Origin: Endocalyx cinctus
Taxonomy: Eukaryota; Ascomycota; Sordariomycetes; Amphisphaeriales; Apiosporaceae
NCBI GenBank assembly: GCA_001600455.1
Contig: BCKC01000006.1
Span: 248,001-312,000, forward strand
Length of the DNA stretch: 64,000 nt
Direction of reading: 5' to 3'
The notes under the pieces were generated by a model that was not told the origin of the DNA, did not search any database, and saw only the letters and a program-made list of their open reading frames with translations. The position numbers and the translations under genes are program-made. Positions 35,071 to 44,842 of this stretch are shown here, one piece after another; positions within the stretch are counted from its first letter, which is position 1; each line of letters begins with the position of its first letter.

Positions 35071-35749
35071 AGGGCGATTAAATAAGATATTTTCCTTATT
35101 TGGAGAAAAGTCTTCTCACATATCTTGTTTATCTTTACCGCAATTTCCTCCTCTCCATCAATTGTCCATTCTTTGTTCTGTATTTTCCATGTCCTTGTCA
35201 TAATCCACATCTTGTAAACCCACAACATTATCTGATATATTCGAGTACGGAGGGGGGGTACACAAAAGTTTAGTTTATAGTGTACTTTGATAATTTATTT
35301 CAAAGCTTCCAGGTTGCACCTTTTTAATCTCTGTTAACTTACTCCTCCACTACATCCGTTGTCTTTTACCAACTACCAACCTTACTACCTATTCCTTCCA
35401 TTGCGTCTACATTGATTGACTTGGACAATTGATTTATTTCTTCTTTGTCCAGTGTGTGAATTTTTTTTTTCGCACAATGTACAGGCATGTATAGTCATGA
35501 GAACTACCTGCCTTACCTCGTACCTGGGTCTTCCTGACACATATATCCTCATCAAGACTGTTACTTTCTTATATTACCTTTCCGAAACCTCTCTCTCGCA
35601 CTTCGGTTGATTTTTCCCTCATTACTGATTCTGTCTTCAATTCCATCATTTCCCTTCTTCTGACCTTAACTCGTCGAACAATTAATATTCTTCCTTCGAC
35701 TCAATCATCGTTCATTTTTCTTTTTTTTACCTATATTAACACTAGCCTC

Positions 35750-38700
35750 ATGTCTTCCAGACTCACACGGTCGTCTGCGCGCAACGCTGCCGCAAGCCAG
35801 GCAATTTCCCCGGGCGGATCCTCGGCTTCTGGTCAAGCTCCTAGTGGCCCGGCTGCCATTCCTTCTACGTCTAATCATTCGCAAGTAACTTCGAGAGCTC
35901 CCAAACCTTCCACAAGAAAAAGAAAGGCGCCTAGCCGTGATTCGGACGCATCAGTACAAACTTTAACCAACGAAGCACCTTCCTCACCGAAACGAAGGTC
36001 GAAGCGACAGAAGCCAGAGTCCACGACTGATAACGCCAACAACGATCCACCGGTGCCTCTAAACCGTAAGCGAAACGGCAAGGCAGCAAGCGCCATGTCT
36101 AGTCCAACTGAGTACGTTTTTAAGGCTTTATTTTCCTTCTCATTAAATCGATACTTACGGACCCGCTAATATAAAATTTGTTTGCTGTAGCTCTGAGCCT
36201 AATCGTGTTTCTGATATGCGGGATACTCCAGCACCTGCTTCAGCCTCATCGAGCCGTAAATCGAGCCGAAACAAAAAGCCCATCCAACCCCCCCAAGGTA
36301 GTACTTTCCACCCCTCACCTTATTTTTTTTCTTCTTCTTTTCTTCTCTCTTGCTAGTGCATAATATTAACATGAGTTACTGCTACTCCAAGATACCACAG
36401 CAAGTTCATCAAGCTCCAGCAGCAGAAGATCGAAACGCAATACGAGTAGCAATGCACCGCCGCCAGATCGAGACCAAGATACTGTGATGACAGGGACTGA
36501 GGAAACAGGTGGGGAGACCGAGGGCGCTCCTCCTCCACCACCACCGCCGCCACCTGCGCGTGATCCAGATGATGACGATAGTGATGAGAATGATCAAGAT
36601 GCTTCTGGTGGCCCTCCTCACCATTTCGACGATGACGATGACGACGATGATGACCATGACCCGTTCGACGGCCATGGTTTCTCAAGCACACTCCGAGCTT
36701 TGACGGGCATGATTTCCGGGCTTTCGTCGAGGCTACGCGATATTCTCAATAATCTTAAGCAGAAGGGTGACCCTTCAATACAATTGATTGCACTTCAGGA
36801 TCTCTCTGAGATTCTTCTCGTGTCTAATGAGGATAACCTATCGGGTCACTTTTCCCCGGACTCTTTCGTAAAGGAATTGGTTGCTTTGATGCAGCCTAAC
36901 GAATTCACTGGGGAGGAGAACCCCGAAATCATGCTACTTGCTTGTCGATGCCTTGCTAACCTAATGGAGGCCCTGCCGGCCAGCGCCGCCAACGTTGTAT
37001 ATGGCGGTGCTGTCCCGGTGCTGTGTCAGAAGCTGTTAGAAATATCGTTCATTGACCTGGCCGAACAAGCCCTAAGCACACTCGAGAAAATTTCAGTGGA
37101 ATATCCTACTAGTATCGTTCGTGAGGGAGGCTTAAATGCCTGCCTGGAATACCTGGACTTTTTCGCTACGAGTACCCAACGAACAGCCGTAACCACTGCC
37201 GCCAATTGCTGTCGAAATATTCCTGAAGACTCTTTCCCAGTTATCAAGAATGTGATGCCAACTCTCCTAAACGTACTGGGAAGCAGTGATCAACGTGTCG
37301 TGGAACAAGGCTCTCTCTGTGTCACCCGTATTATCGAGAGTTTCAAGTACCAGGCATCCAAATTGGAGCAGCTCGTCAGTGTAGATCTGCTCAAAGCTAT
37401 CCTGCGGCTCCTTGTACCTGGCACAACGAACCTAATTAGTGCGAACATTCACACGCAATTTCTTCGAGTTCTAGCCATCACTGCACGAGCTAGCCCCCGT
37501 CTATCTGCGGAGCTCTTTAAGCTTAATGTTGTCGAAACGCTCTACCAAATTCTGACGGGCGTTTCGCCCCCGAGCGAGACGGAGGATGTGGCGTCTAAGC
37601 TTGATAGCGTGGTTATTATGCAGGCGTTGATTCATCGTCCCCGTGAGCAAATCATCGAGACTCTTAATGTGGTCTGCGAGTTGCTCCCCAGCGCTAGGTC
37701 TGTCGACTCTGCAGGGCTACAAGGTCAAACCACAGCGGACATAACGGAACCCATCACACCTTCGTCACTTGGTTCGCGGAAGAAGTCCTCTTCTGAAAAA
37801 CGACTGGAACTATTAGACGAATGTAAGGACGAGGTGCGGAGGTTTGCCCTCATCCTCTTTCCCACCTTGACGGATGCTTTCTCTAGCACAGTAAATCTGA
37901 GTGTTCGTCAAAAGGTGCTTAACGCTCAGTTGAAGATGTTACATAATTTGGACAAGGACATCCTCGTCGACGCCTTGAAGTCTGTGCCTTATGCCTCATT
38001 TTTAGCTGCCATTCTGTCTCAGCAAGACCACCCGTCTCTCGTTATCGGGGCTATCCAGATTACGGACCTCCTGATGACCCGATTGAACGACATCTACCGT
38101 TATCAGATTTATCGAGAGGGCGTTACTACTGAGATATCCAAGTTATCTAAGGAATACCAAGAGCCCGAGGCGCCCAAGGCTGTCGACACGACAACTCCCG
38201 TGGATCATAGCATGACATCAGGAGATGGTGGCGAGGAAGACAGGGTTTCGATACACAATGATTCTGAAGAAGATGATGAAGATGAGCATGACCACGATGA
38301 AGACGAAGAGGACGACGAACATGACGATGAGCATGACGAGGAAGACGAGGATCAAGAGAATGACCACCACGCTGATGATATGTCCGGCTCGCCGGTCAGT
38401 TCTGATGGGTCTACAATGTCGTTGGATGGCCCTCCCCGCTTATTCGTGACTGACGTTCCTTCCATGAAGTCCAAGATAGCCGCAGCCGCTAAGAAATTTC
38501 TTGAAACCCACGAGACAGAGAAACATGGTAAGGCCATGAGAAAGAAGGCACTTAAAATTCTTGAAGACCTGGAGGCTCTTGCGTTTGATATCGACGCGTT
38601 TTACCTTAAACGAACCGCGAAGGACCTCACACCTAAGAATGGAATTACCTTGTTCGAGAAGCTAGCCTCTTATTTCGATGCAGATGTGCTGGAAAGTGTT

Positions 38701-41700
38701 ACAAGTGCAGAACTTCTTGCCTCCGGTTTAGTGCGAGTTTTAGAGGAGGTTTTCAGCAATCCTGACGAAACCCTCGCCAATGCGGCCAGAGCAGCTTTCC
38801 TCGAAGTCTTTATGGGCCGCTCTGTGACTTCAAAGCCGAAGACCGCCACCGCAGATTCTCCTGCCACCCCTTTTAGTGTCATGACACACAAGCTTCAAGA
38901 TCTTCTGAGCCGCTCGGAGCACTTTGAGGTTATCACCGTGCATCATAACACATTTGACGGCAATCGTAGTAGCGCTGCCTCGATGTTGGCAAAGCAAATT
39001 CGCTTGAAGCTAGTGGCAGACGAGGACTCGGACATCCCCCGTTCATACCGCAATATCATGGTATCTATCCATGCGATTGCCACGTTTAAGGCGTTGGATG
39101 ACTACCTGAGACCTCGAATCAGCCTCCACGAGCGTCCTCGAGTTCCTCGAGCCCGCGATGGTCTGTCTCGAGCACTTGCCGCAATGGCTGGTACGGGCGG
39201 ATTGAACTCTGCGGAACGGCTTGCCGAGCGCTTGGGCTCAGGATTTTCTTCTACCCCTCCTCCTCCCCCACATTCGTCTGGTTCTACGCCAGCGTCGACT
39301 TCCCGGTCGGCACGTAAATCAAAATCTAAGCAGCCTGCCCAACCCGAAACTCCTTCGACTCCTGGCCAAGGTCAGGAGGCGGGACGAGAAAAAGCTGTAC
39401 TTCGACGATCGACTCGTCGTCATCCCGCACCTGCTGAGACCCCAGCGCCCCCACCCCCAGCGCCTCCGCCCGCTGAGGGCAGTGATCTACAGAACGCCCT
39501 AGAGTGTGCCGATGAGAAGCAAATCACCGAGGACGAAGATGACGAAGGAATGGCGGATAGCAGTGCCCTCGATGCTATCGTCGGAGAGCTTGACGAGGAC
39601 ATGGAAGATACCCCCACACGTGACCCTTCTGCGGTTAACTTGGAAGTGGCTAATACGGGTAAAGTTACTGCCAGAAAGGAAGACGGAACTCGTGTGCCCA
39701 CACCAGCTACGGGCGGACTCTCTAACCTACCTAGTCGGAGCGCTCCTTCTCATCCCCTAACGGCGCAGCAGAACGCCCAGACACCAACCCCGACCCCATC
39801 CTCTCGACCTCTTTCTTACGCCGCTGCCATTCAGTCCGTGCCTCAGGATTGGCACATTGAATTCAGTCTCGATGACCGGGTTATCCCGAATGAGACAACC
39901 ATATACCGCGCGGTGCATAATATCACCCCTCCCTCTGAGGAACATTTCAACCGTAGTGTGTGGTCCGCAGTGCATCCCATCAAGTTCCGCCGAGTACCAG
40001 GTCCACCGCCAGTAGAACCTGTTGGATTTTCGTCATCTTTCGACGGATCGACTGATGTGAATGGTGTGCCTGCGTCATTGGCCAACCATCCCACCACGGC
40101 ATCTATCCTCCGATTACTTAATATTCTTCACGACTTGAATGCCAACATCGAGGACATAATGGTTGAAAATAAAACTACCCTTAGACTCAATATCGAGCCT
40201 CTGTCACAGTTTGTAAACACCAAATTAACGGCCAAACTCAACCGGCAGCTCGAAGAACCACTTATTGTAGCCAGCAACTGTCTCCCGGGTTGGAGTGAGG
40301 ATCTCGCTCGGCTATACCCATTCTTGTTCCCCTTTGAGACCCGGCATTTGTTCCTACAGTCAACATCGTTTGGCTATGCTCGATCCATGAGTCGTTGGCA
40401 GAACGCACAACAAGAAGAAACTTCACGCCGTGACCGTCGCGACGAGCGTCCATTCCTTGGTCGTCTTCAACGACAAAAGGTTCGCATCTCTCGTTCAAAG
40501 ATATTGGAGTCCGCATTGAAAGTGATGGAGCTTTATGGCAGTTCCCAGAGTATCCTGGAAGTCGAGTACTTCGAGGAAGTGGGAACTGGACTTGGCCCTA
40601 CCCTTGAATTCTACTCAACCGTCTCCAAAGAGTTTTCCAAGAAGAAACTCAAGCTTTGGCGTGAAATGGATTCTAACGACTCGGAAGAGTTTATCTCGGG
40701 CCCTAACGGGTTGTTCCCAAAGCCAATAAGCGATGACGATCCAACGTCGAACATCATTCTTCAACTGTTCAAGATGCTCGGGAAGTTTGTAGCTCGTTCG
40801 ATGATCGATTCTCGTATTATTGATCTTAACTTCAACCCAATCTTCTTCCGTATCGGAGAGGGCTCTTCGGCAGTCAAGCCGTCTCTTGGGGCTGTGAAGA
40901 TAGTAGATCCCGGCCTAGCCAACTCCTTGAAGCATATCAAGAAGTTTGCTCTAGCCAAGAAGGCGATTGATGAGGACCCCAACCGTACGGCGGCCCAGAA
41001 AGTTGCTGATACGGAAAGGATCGTCGTGGATAACAGTACACTTGATGATCTCGCCTTAGACTTTACTCTTCCCGGCTATCCGGATATCGAGCTGATCCCC
41101 GGCGGCTCTCACACGCCTGTCACCATATACAATGTTGAATCATACCTCGACAAGGTGATTGACATGACACTGGGACGCGGCGTGCGGCGTCAGGTGGAAG
41201 CCTTCCGCATGGGATTTTCTCAAGTTTTCCCGTATTCGGCCCTGAGTGCGTTCACACCCGATGAACTAGTCACATTATTTGGTAGAGTTGAAGAAGACTG
41301 GTCTCTTGAAAGTAAGTTTTATATGTTGATTGTTGTAGTTAAAAGTTCCTAGAATTTCGAGACTAACAACCGTCTTAGCTCTTATGGACTCGATCAAAGC
41401 CGATCACGGATTCAATATGGATAGCAGGACCGTGAAGAATCTGCTTCAGACTATGAGCGAGCTTACACCCTCCCAGCGCCGCGATTTCTTACAATTTACT
41501 ACTGGTAGTCCAAAACTTCCAATAGGAGGTATGTGGCCACTTCCCCGCCAATGCGCTCGTTAACTTTTACTAACATCTTAAACTCTAGGTTTCAAGAGCC
41601 TGACCCCCATGTTCACAGTGGTTTGCAAGCCAAGCGAGCCGCCATACACGTCTGACGACTATCTTCCCAGCGTCATGACATGTGTCAACTACCTTAAACT

Positions 41701-41785
41701 GCCAGATTACACTAGCATCGATAGCATGAAACGGCAGTTATTCACTGCTATCAAAGAAGGCCAGGGTGCTTTCCACTTGTCCTAA
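35750..41785 (+). CDS. UFD4: HECT-type E3 ubiquitin ligase Ufd4 (TRIP12 family)
   Basis: Five exons, 35750-36111, 36191-36297, 36392-41311, 41379-41528 and 41589-41785, join in phase to 1911 residues. Ufd4/TRIP12 ubiquitinates ubiquitin-fusion substrates and works with the N-degron ligase Ubr1. The N-terminus is basic and Ser/Pro-rich, followed by Pro- and Asp-rich runs, then armadillo-like helices from about residue 260 ([28 protein letters not shown]). A long acidic run of Asp, Glu and His lies near 783-815. The HECT domain covers about the last 380 residues, with [43 protein letters not shown] and the catalytic cysteine in [11 protein letters not shown], Cys1878. Exon 3 is entered at CCAAG|AT, a rather weak acceptor, but it restores frame with the Ser-rich coding sequence. 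Length exceeds yeast Ufd4 (1483) and approaches TRIP12. Confidence 0.94.
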
Positions 41786-42600
41786 GTCTTCAAGAAGAAG
41801 AACTGGGTATACGCCAGTGGACAGTTGGACTGGTGCCACCACAATATGAGATACGCAAATAGCATTGATGATACTGGACGAGGCGTTTAATAATTATTCG
41901 TTTTTACCATGATTAATAGCCCCTTCATATTTGAGTTGAGAGAGTATTCTTTTTTTCCCTTCTCCTTCATTTCGACACGATTCATTATTTTACTCCATTG
42001 TTCTTGTAATCTGCCGCAGTTCGTCAGAAGAATTAAGTTATGGCTACCATGAGCCATGTGAAAAGAAAGAGTGAGGCGTGGAAGGGTTGTAAGAAGAGAG
42101 CGTTTATTGCATGATGGTCCGTACGGCGTTTGAATGCTTTCGAGGACCTAGGGAGGATTGGGCCGGCAGAATGAAGGCCCAGCAGCCTGCCTTACCATAT
42201 GCCTTGTGTTGTGTTGACATTCACGCAAATCTGATAGCTTCGACTGGGGTAGATAGATTGGCCAGTTTGTCAAAATCATGTCGTTATAGTAATATTTCTT
42301 TTCGGCCTCGGCGCATATTTGAGTGAAAGAGAATGGTAACGATACCTTTCACATTTCTCGACTGTTAAAACATGTTATCGCTATTCATCTACTAATATCA
42401 AGTTCACTTTCTGCGCTTCCTTTGGTCTCTTCGGTTCACTTATTTGACATGGAGCATGCGTTTTAGATGGGAGCTTCAACTTTTCAGAAACACCGTGGCT
42501 CTATATCGGTATGCTTATTAAGTTTATAATGAATTTATAATGAATAAAAATTGTCTTCGCCGGACCCTATCTATTAAAATACTATGTTTCTTGCTCCTTT
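41786..42600. other. Convergent intergenic region
   Basis: Between the stops of UFD4 (+) and the PTS1 hydrolase (-). No gene or strong motif seen; both 3' UTRs must lie here. Confidence 0.55.
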
Positions 42601-43989
42601 TCATAACTTAGATTTAGGCTCTTGACCTCCCTCGGACGATGCCGTAGAGGTCTTTTTCTTAGTCCTAAAGGGTGGTTGGCCGATCCGATCGACAAACCCA
42701 TCACTCAGCGTTGTCTTGGTCCGTACAGGTAGCTTGGTCCATTCCTCGTACTCGGCCTCGCGTTCCCGCCAGCGCCTCATCTCCTTCCCTATCCAGGAGA
42801 CGGCGTGAGCGGCGACCTGATCCGGAACCTCCATGGGGAACAAGTGCCCCCTACCATCCATGACGACCTGATCGACGCGTCCGAGGGCGGCGCCCCCGCT
42901 TCCCCCTTGCCCTGTTCCCGTGACGGCCATCTTGTGAGCGCGGCTCCCGGCCAAACCCAAATCGCTCTCGCCGCCGAACACCCACAAGACCGAAGGTCGG
43001 AGCTCGGGAAGCCGTCGCAGGACGATGGACCCTTCGGCTCGGTAGAAGGGCCAGGGGTTCCGCGGGTCCAGCTGCGGCTGCAGGTCCGGATCGAAGTCGG
43101 GCTCGCCGTCGACGTCGACGGTTCCCGAGGGAAGCACGTGAGGCCATAACGGACGTAGGAACGTGAAGACTTCCTGGTGCTTCGTCGTACGAAGCGTCGT
43201 TTGTTTCTCTCCTTCGCCTCCCTTCTTCTTCTCGTCACCTTTTTTTTCGGGAAACAAGGGCGTCGGGGTCTCCCTGATCCCGTGCTCGATCCAGGCCTCG
43301 AGGACGCGAGGATCCCAGGACCGGTAAAAGGGCGAGCGCCGAAAGGACTCGACGGCGGCTTCCCGCGAGGGCCAGACGTCGCGCCGGAAAGTCGAGGCGG
43401 CGGCGGGTCCGTGGCCTTGGCCGGCGCTCTGGAAGGTGAACTTGGAGATGACCGGGTCGAGGAGGACCAGCGTGGTGAGCAGGCGCGGGTGCAGGAGGGA
43501 CAGCTGCGCGAGGATGTTGGCGCCGAAGGAGTGGCCGACGCCGACGAGGGGGCGCGGCATGTCGGCGCGGAAGACGTTGGTGAGGTGCAGCAGGTCGCGC
43601 GCGTGGTCGTGCCAGCTCGGGTCGTCCCCCAGGAACGACTCGTTCGCCTGCCCGCTGTACCCCTGGTTGGCGACGTCGGCGATCCAGATGCCGCGGATGC
43701 GGAATCCGGTCTCGTGCGGGGAGGCTTGGCAGCGGCGGTACATGTCGGCCCATAAAGCTTCGTAGAGCTCCTTGGGAAAGCCGTTGGCGTGCGTGCCGAG
43801 GATGGTGACGTCCCCCGGGGACGGGTTCGGGTTGTCCTTGGGGATGTACTGCTTCACGTGCAGGTAGAGCACGTCCTCCTGCGAGGCGCTCGTCGCGCGG
43901 GGGAATTCGCGGACGTGCTGGCTGGGGATCGTGTGCGTTTTTATGTGGAAGGGGAAGGAGGGGGAGGAGGAGGATAGTGGGGAGGTCAT
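42601..43989 (-). CDS. Peroxisomal alpha/beta hydrolase (AKT2/Lpx1-like) with SKL tail
   Basis: A single 462-codon exon. The alpha/beta-hydrolase fold is clear: THANGFPKELYEALW (oxyanion side), GIWIADVANQGYSG, the nucleophile elbow GVGHSFGAN with Ser154, LVLLDPVI, the acid region VLWVFGGESDLG and the terminal His in DGRGHLFPME. The protein ends in SKL, a textbook PTS1, so import into peroxisomes is expected. Closest relatives I know are the fungal AKT2-type peroxisomal hydrolases (some recruited to secondary-metabolite biosynthesis in Alternaria) and yeast lipase Lpx1. Nothing around it looks like a biosynthetic cluster: neighbours are UFD4 and a nuclear-type protein. A Lys/Glu/Gly-rich insert (EKKGDEKKKGGEGEK) lies near residue 250. 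Substrate cannot be predicted. GC is higher than in neighbouring genes. Confidence 0.85.
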   Translation of the reverse strand: MTSPLSSSSPSFPFHIKTHTIPSQHVREFPRATSASQEDVLYLHVKQYIPKDNPNPSPGDVTILGTHANGFPKELYEALWADMYRRCQASPHETGFRIRGIWIADVANQGYSGQANESFLGDDPSWHDHARDLLHLTNVFRADMPRPLVGVGHSFGANILAQLSLLHPRLLTTLVLLDPVISKFTFQSAGQGHGPAAASTFRRDVWPSREAAVESFRRSPFYRSWDPRVLEAWIEHGIRETPTPLFPEKKGDEKKKGGEGEKQTTLRTTKHQEVFTFLRPLWPHVLPSGTVDVDGEPDFDPDLQPQLDPRNPWPFYRAEGSIVLRRLPELRPSVLWVFGGESDLGLAGSRAHKMAVTGTGQGGSGGAALGRVDQVVMDGRGHLFPMEVPDQVAAHAVSWIGKEMRRWREREAEYEEWTKLPVRTKTTLSDGFVDRIGQPPFRTKKKTSTASSEGGQEPKSKL

Positions 43990-44842
43990 GATGGGCTGGT
44001 GTGAGGTTTTGTCCGTCTTGGTTTATATGTATGTATGTATGTGTGTGTAGTAATAGCGACAATGGAATCTCCTTCTTTATCTTTACTTTTTTTTTCTTCT
44101 TGGCTGGATGACGGGAGTTCCGAGTGAACAGTCCACAACGTGAAAGAGGGCGTCCCTTAGTTGTCGAGTGCTGGACTGAAACCCTGCCGATCTTCCAACT
44201 ACCACGACTAGTTGGAGCAAGGCAGCTCTTTCGGCTTGGGTTCTATCACTTAATTCATTCAATACGATCTTGGAGAGAGGCTCAAGAGGGTAGAACAATA
44301 GCTCTCGGCCGTTGAAGTTGTGTCATATACATAAGAGTCTTCAATTTTAAATTTACATTATGTATATAGGTAGATTTAGCCGTGTCCTTGAGATCTCAAA
44401 CGACTTAACAAGTACCTCGGTAGCGCAGACGGAATTGGGGATCGGTACATCGGTACTTTAAATATTTAAGATGAAATAAAATATTGCATATAAAGTGTGC
44501 TATGTAACTAAGCGTATCAATCTAATTGAATTATTCACTTGACGCGAACATCACCAGTTAAAGTGGCACTAATCTTAATATGGAACGTAATTTATTGTCT
44601 CTCCCTTCTATCGCGTCGTGCCCGCTTCACACTAAGAGAGTGCACGTCATATGATTCTCCACTCGGCCACATCGGACTCTCACCACTTATTTGAACATCT
44701 TTTAATAGAAGTCAATCATTTGAAATCTTAACACACTCGTATCCTTTCTCTTTTTATCAAATTCAACTGCTTAAGGTGTTCTTAAACGAAGGATAGATTT
44801 CCAACAGCTGCGGGTCCGCTTTAGGCCGCTTGTAACATAATC
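43990..44842. other. Divergent promoter region
   Basis: Shared upstream region of the PTS1 hydrolase (-) and the ASCH-domain gene (+). A TATG run (44028-44042) lies about 45 bases upstream of the hydrolase start; no gene is seen. Confidence 0.55.

Larger units (their letters stand above)
33008..35749. other. Long intergenic region
   Basis: The first 1.3 kb is AT-rich with T and A tracts (33410-33421, 33598-33614, 33831-33843). From about 34200 the plus strand becomes pyrimidine-rich, typical of fungal promoters and leaders. An 84-codon frame at 34402 is listed separately. A dinucleotide GA run lies at 35039-35066. The last several hundred bases are likely the UFD4 promoter and leader. Confidence 0.55.

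Noticed and set aside
34845..35228. 127-codon minus-strand frame over the GA repeat
   Set aside because: Its core is Leu/Ser repeats produced by the microsatellite; shadow of simple sequence.
43235..44062. 275-codon minus-strand frame overlapping the PTS1 hydrolase
   Set aside because: Arg/Pro/His-rich translation of the wrong frame of a high-GC gene; the hydrolase frame carries the catalytic motifs.
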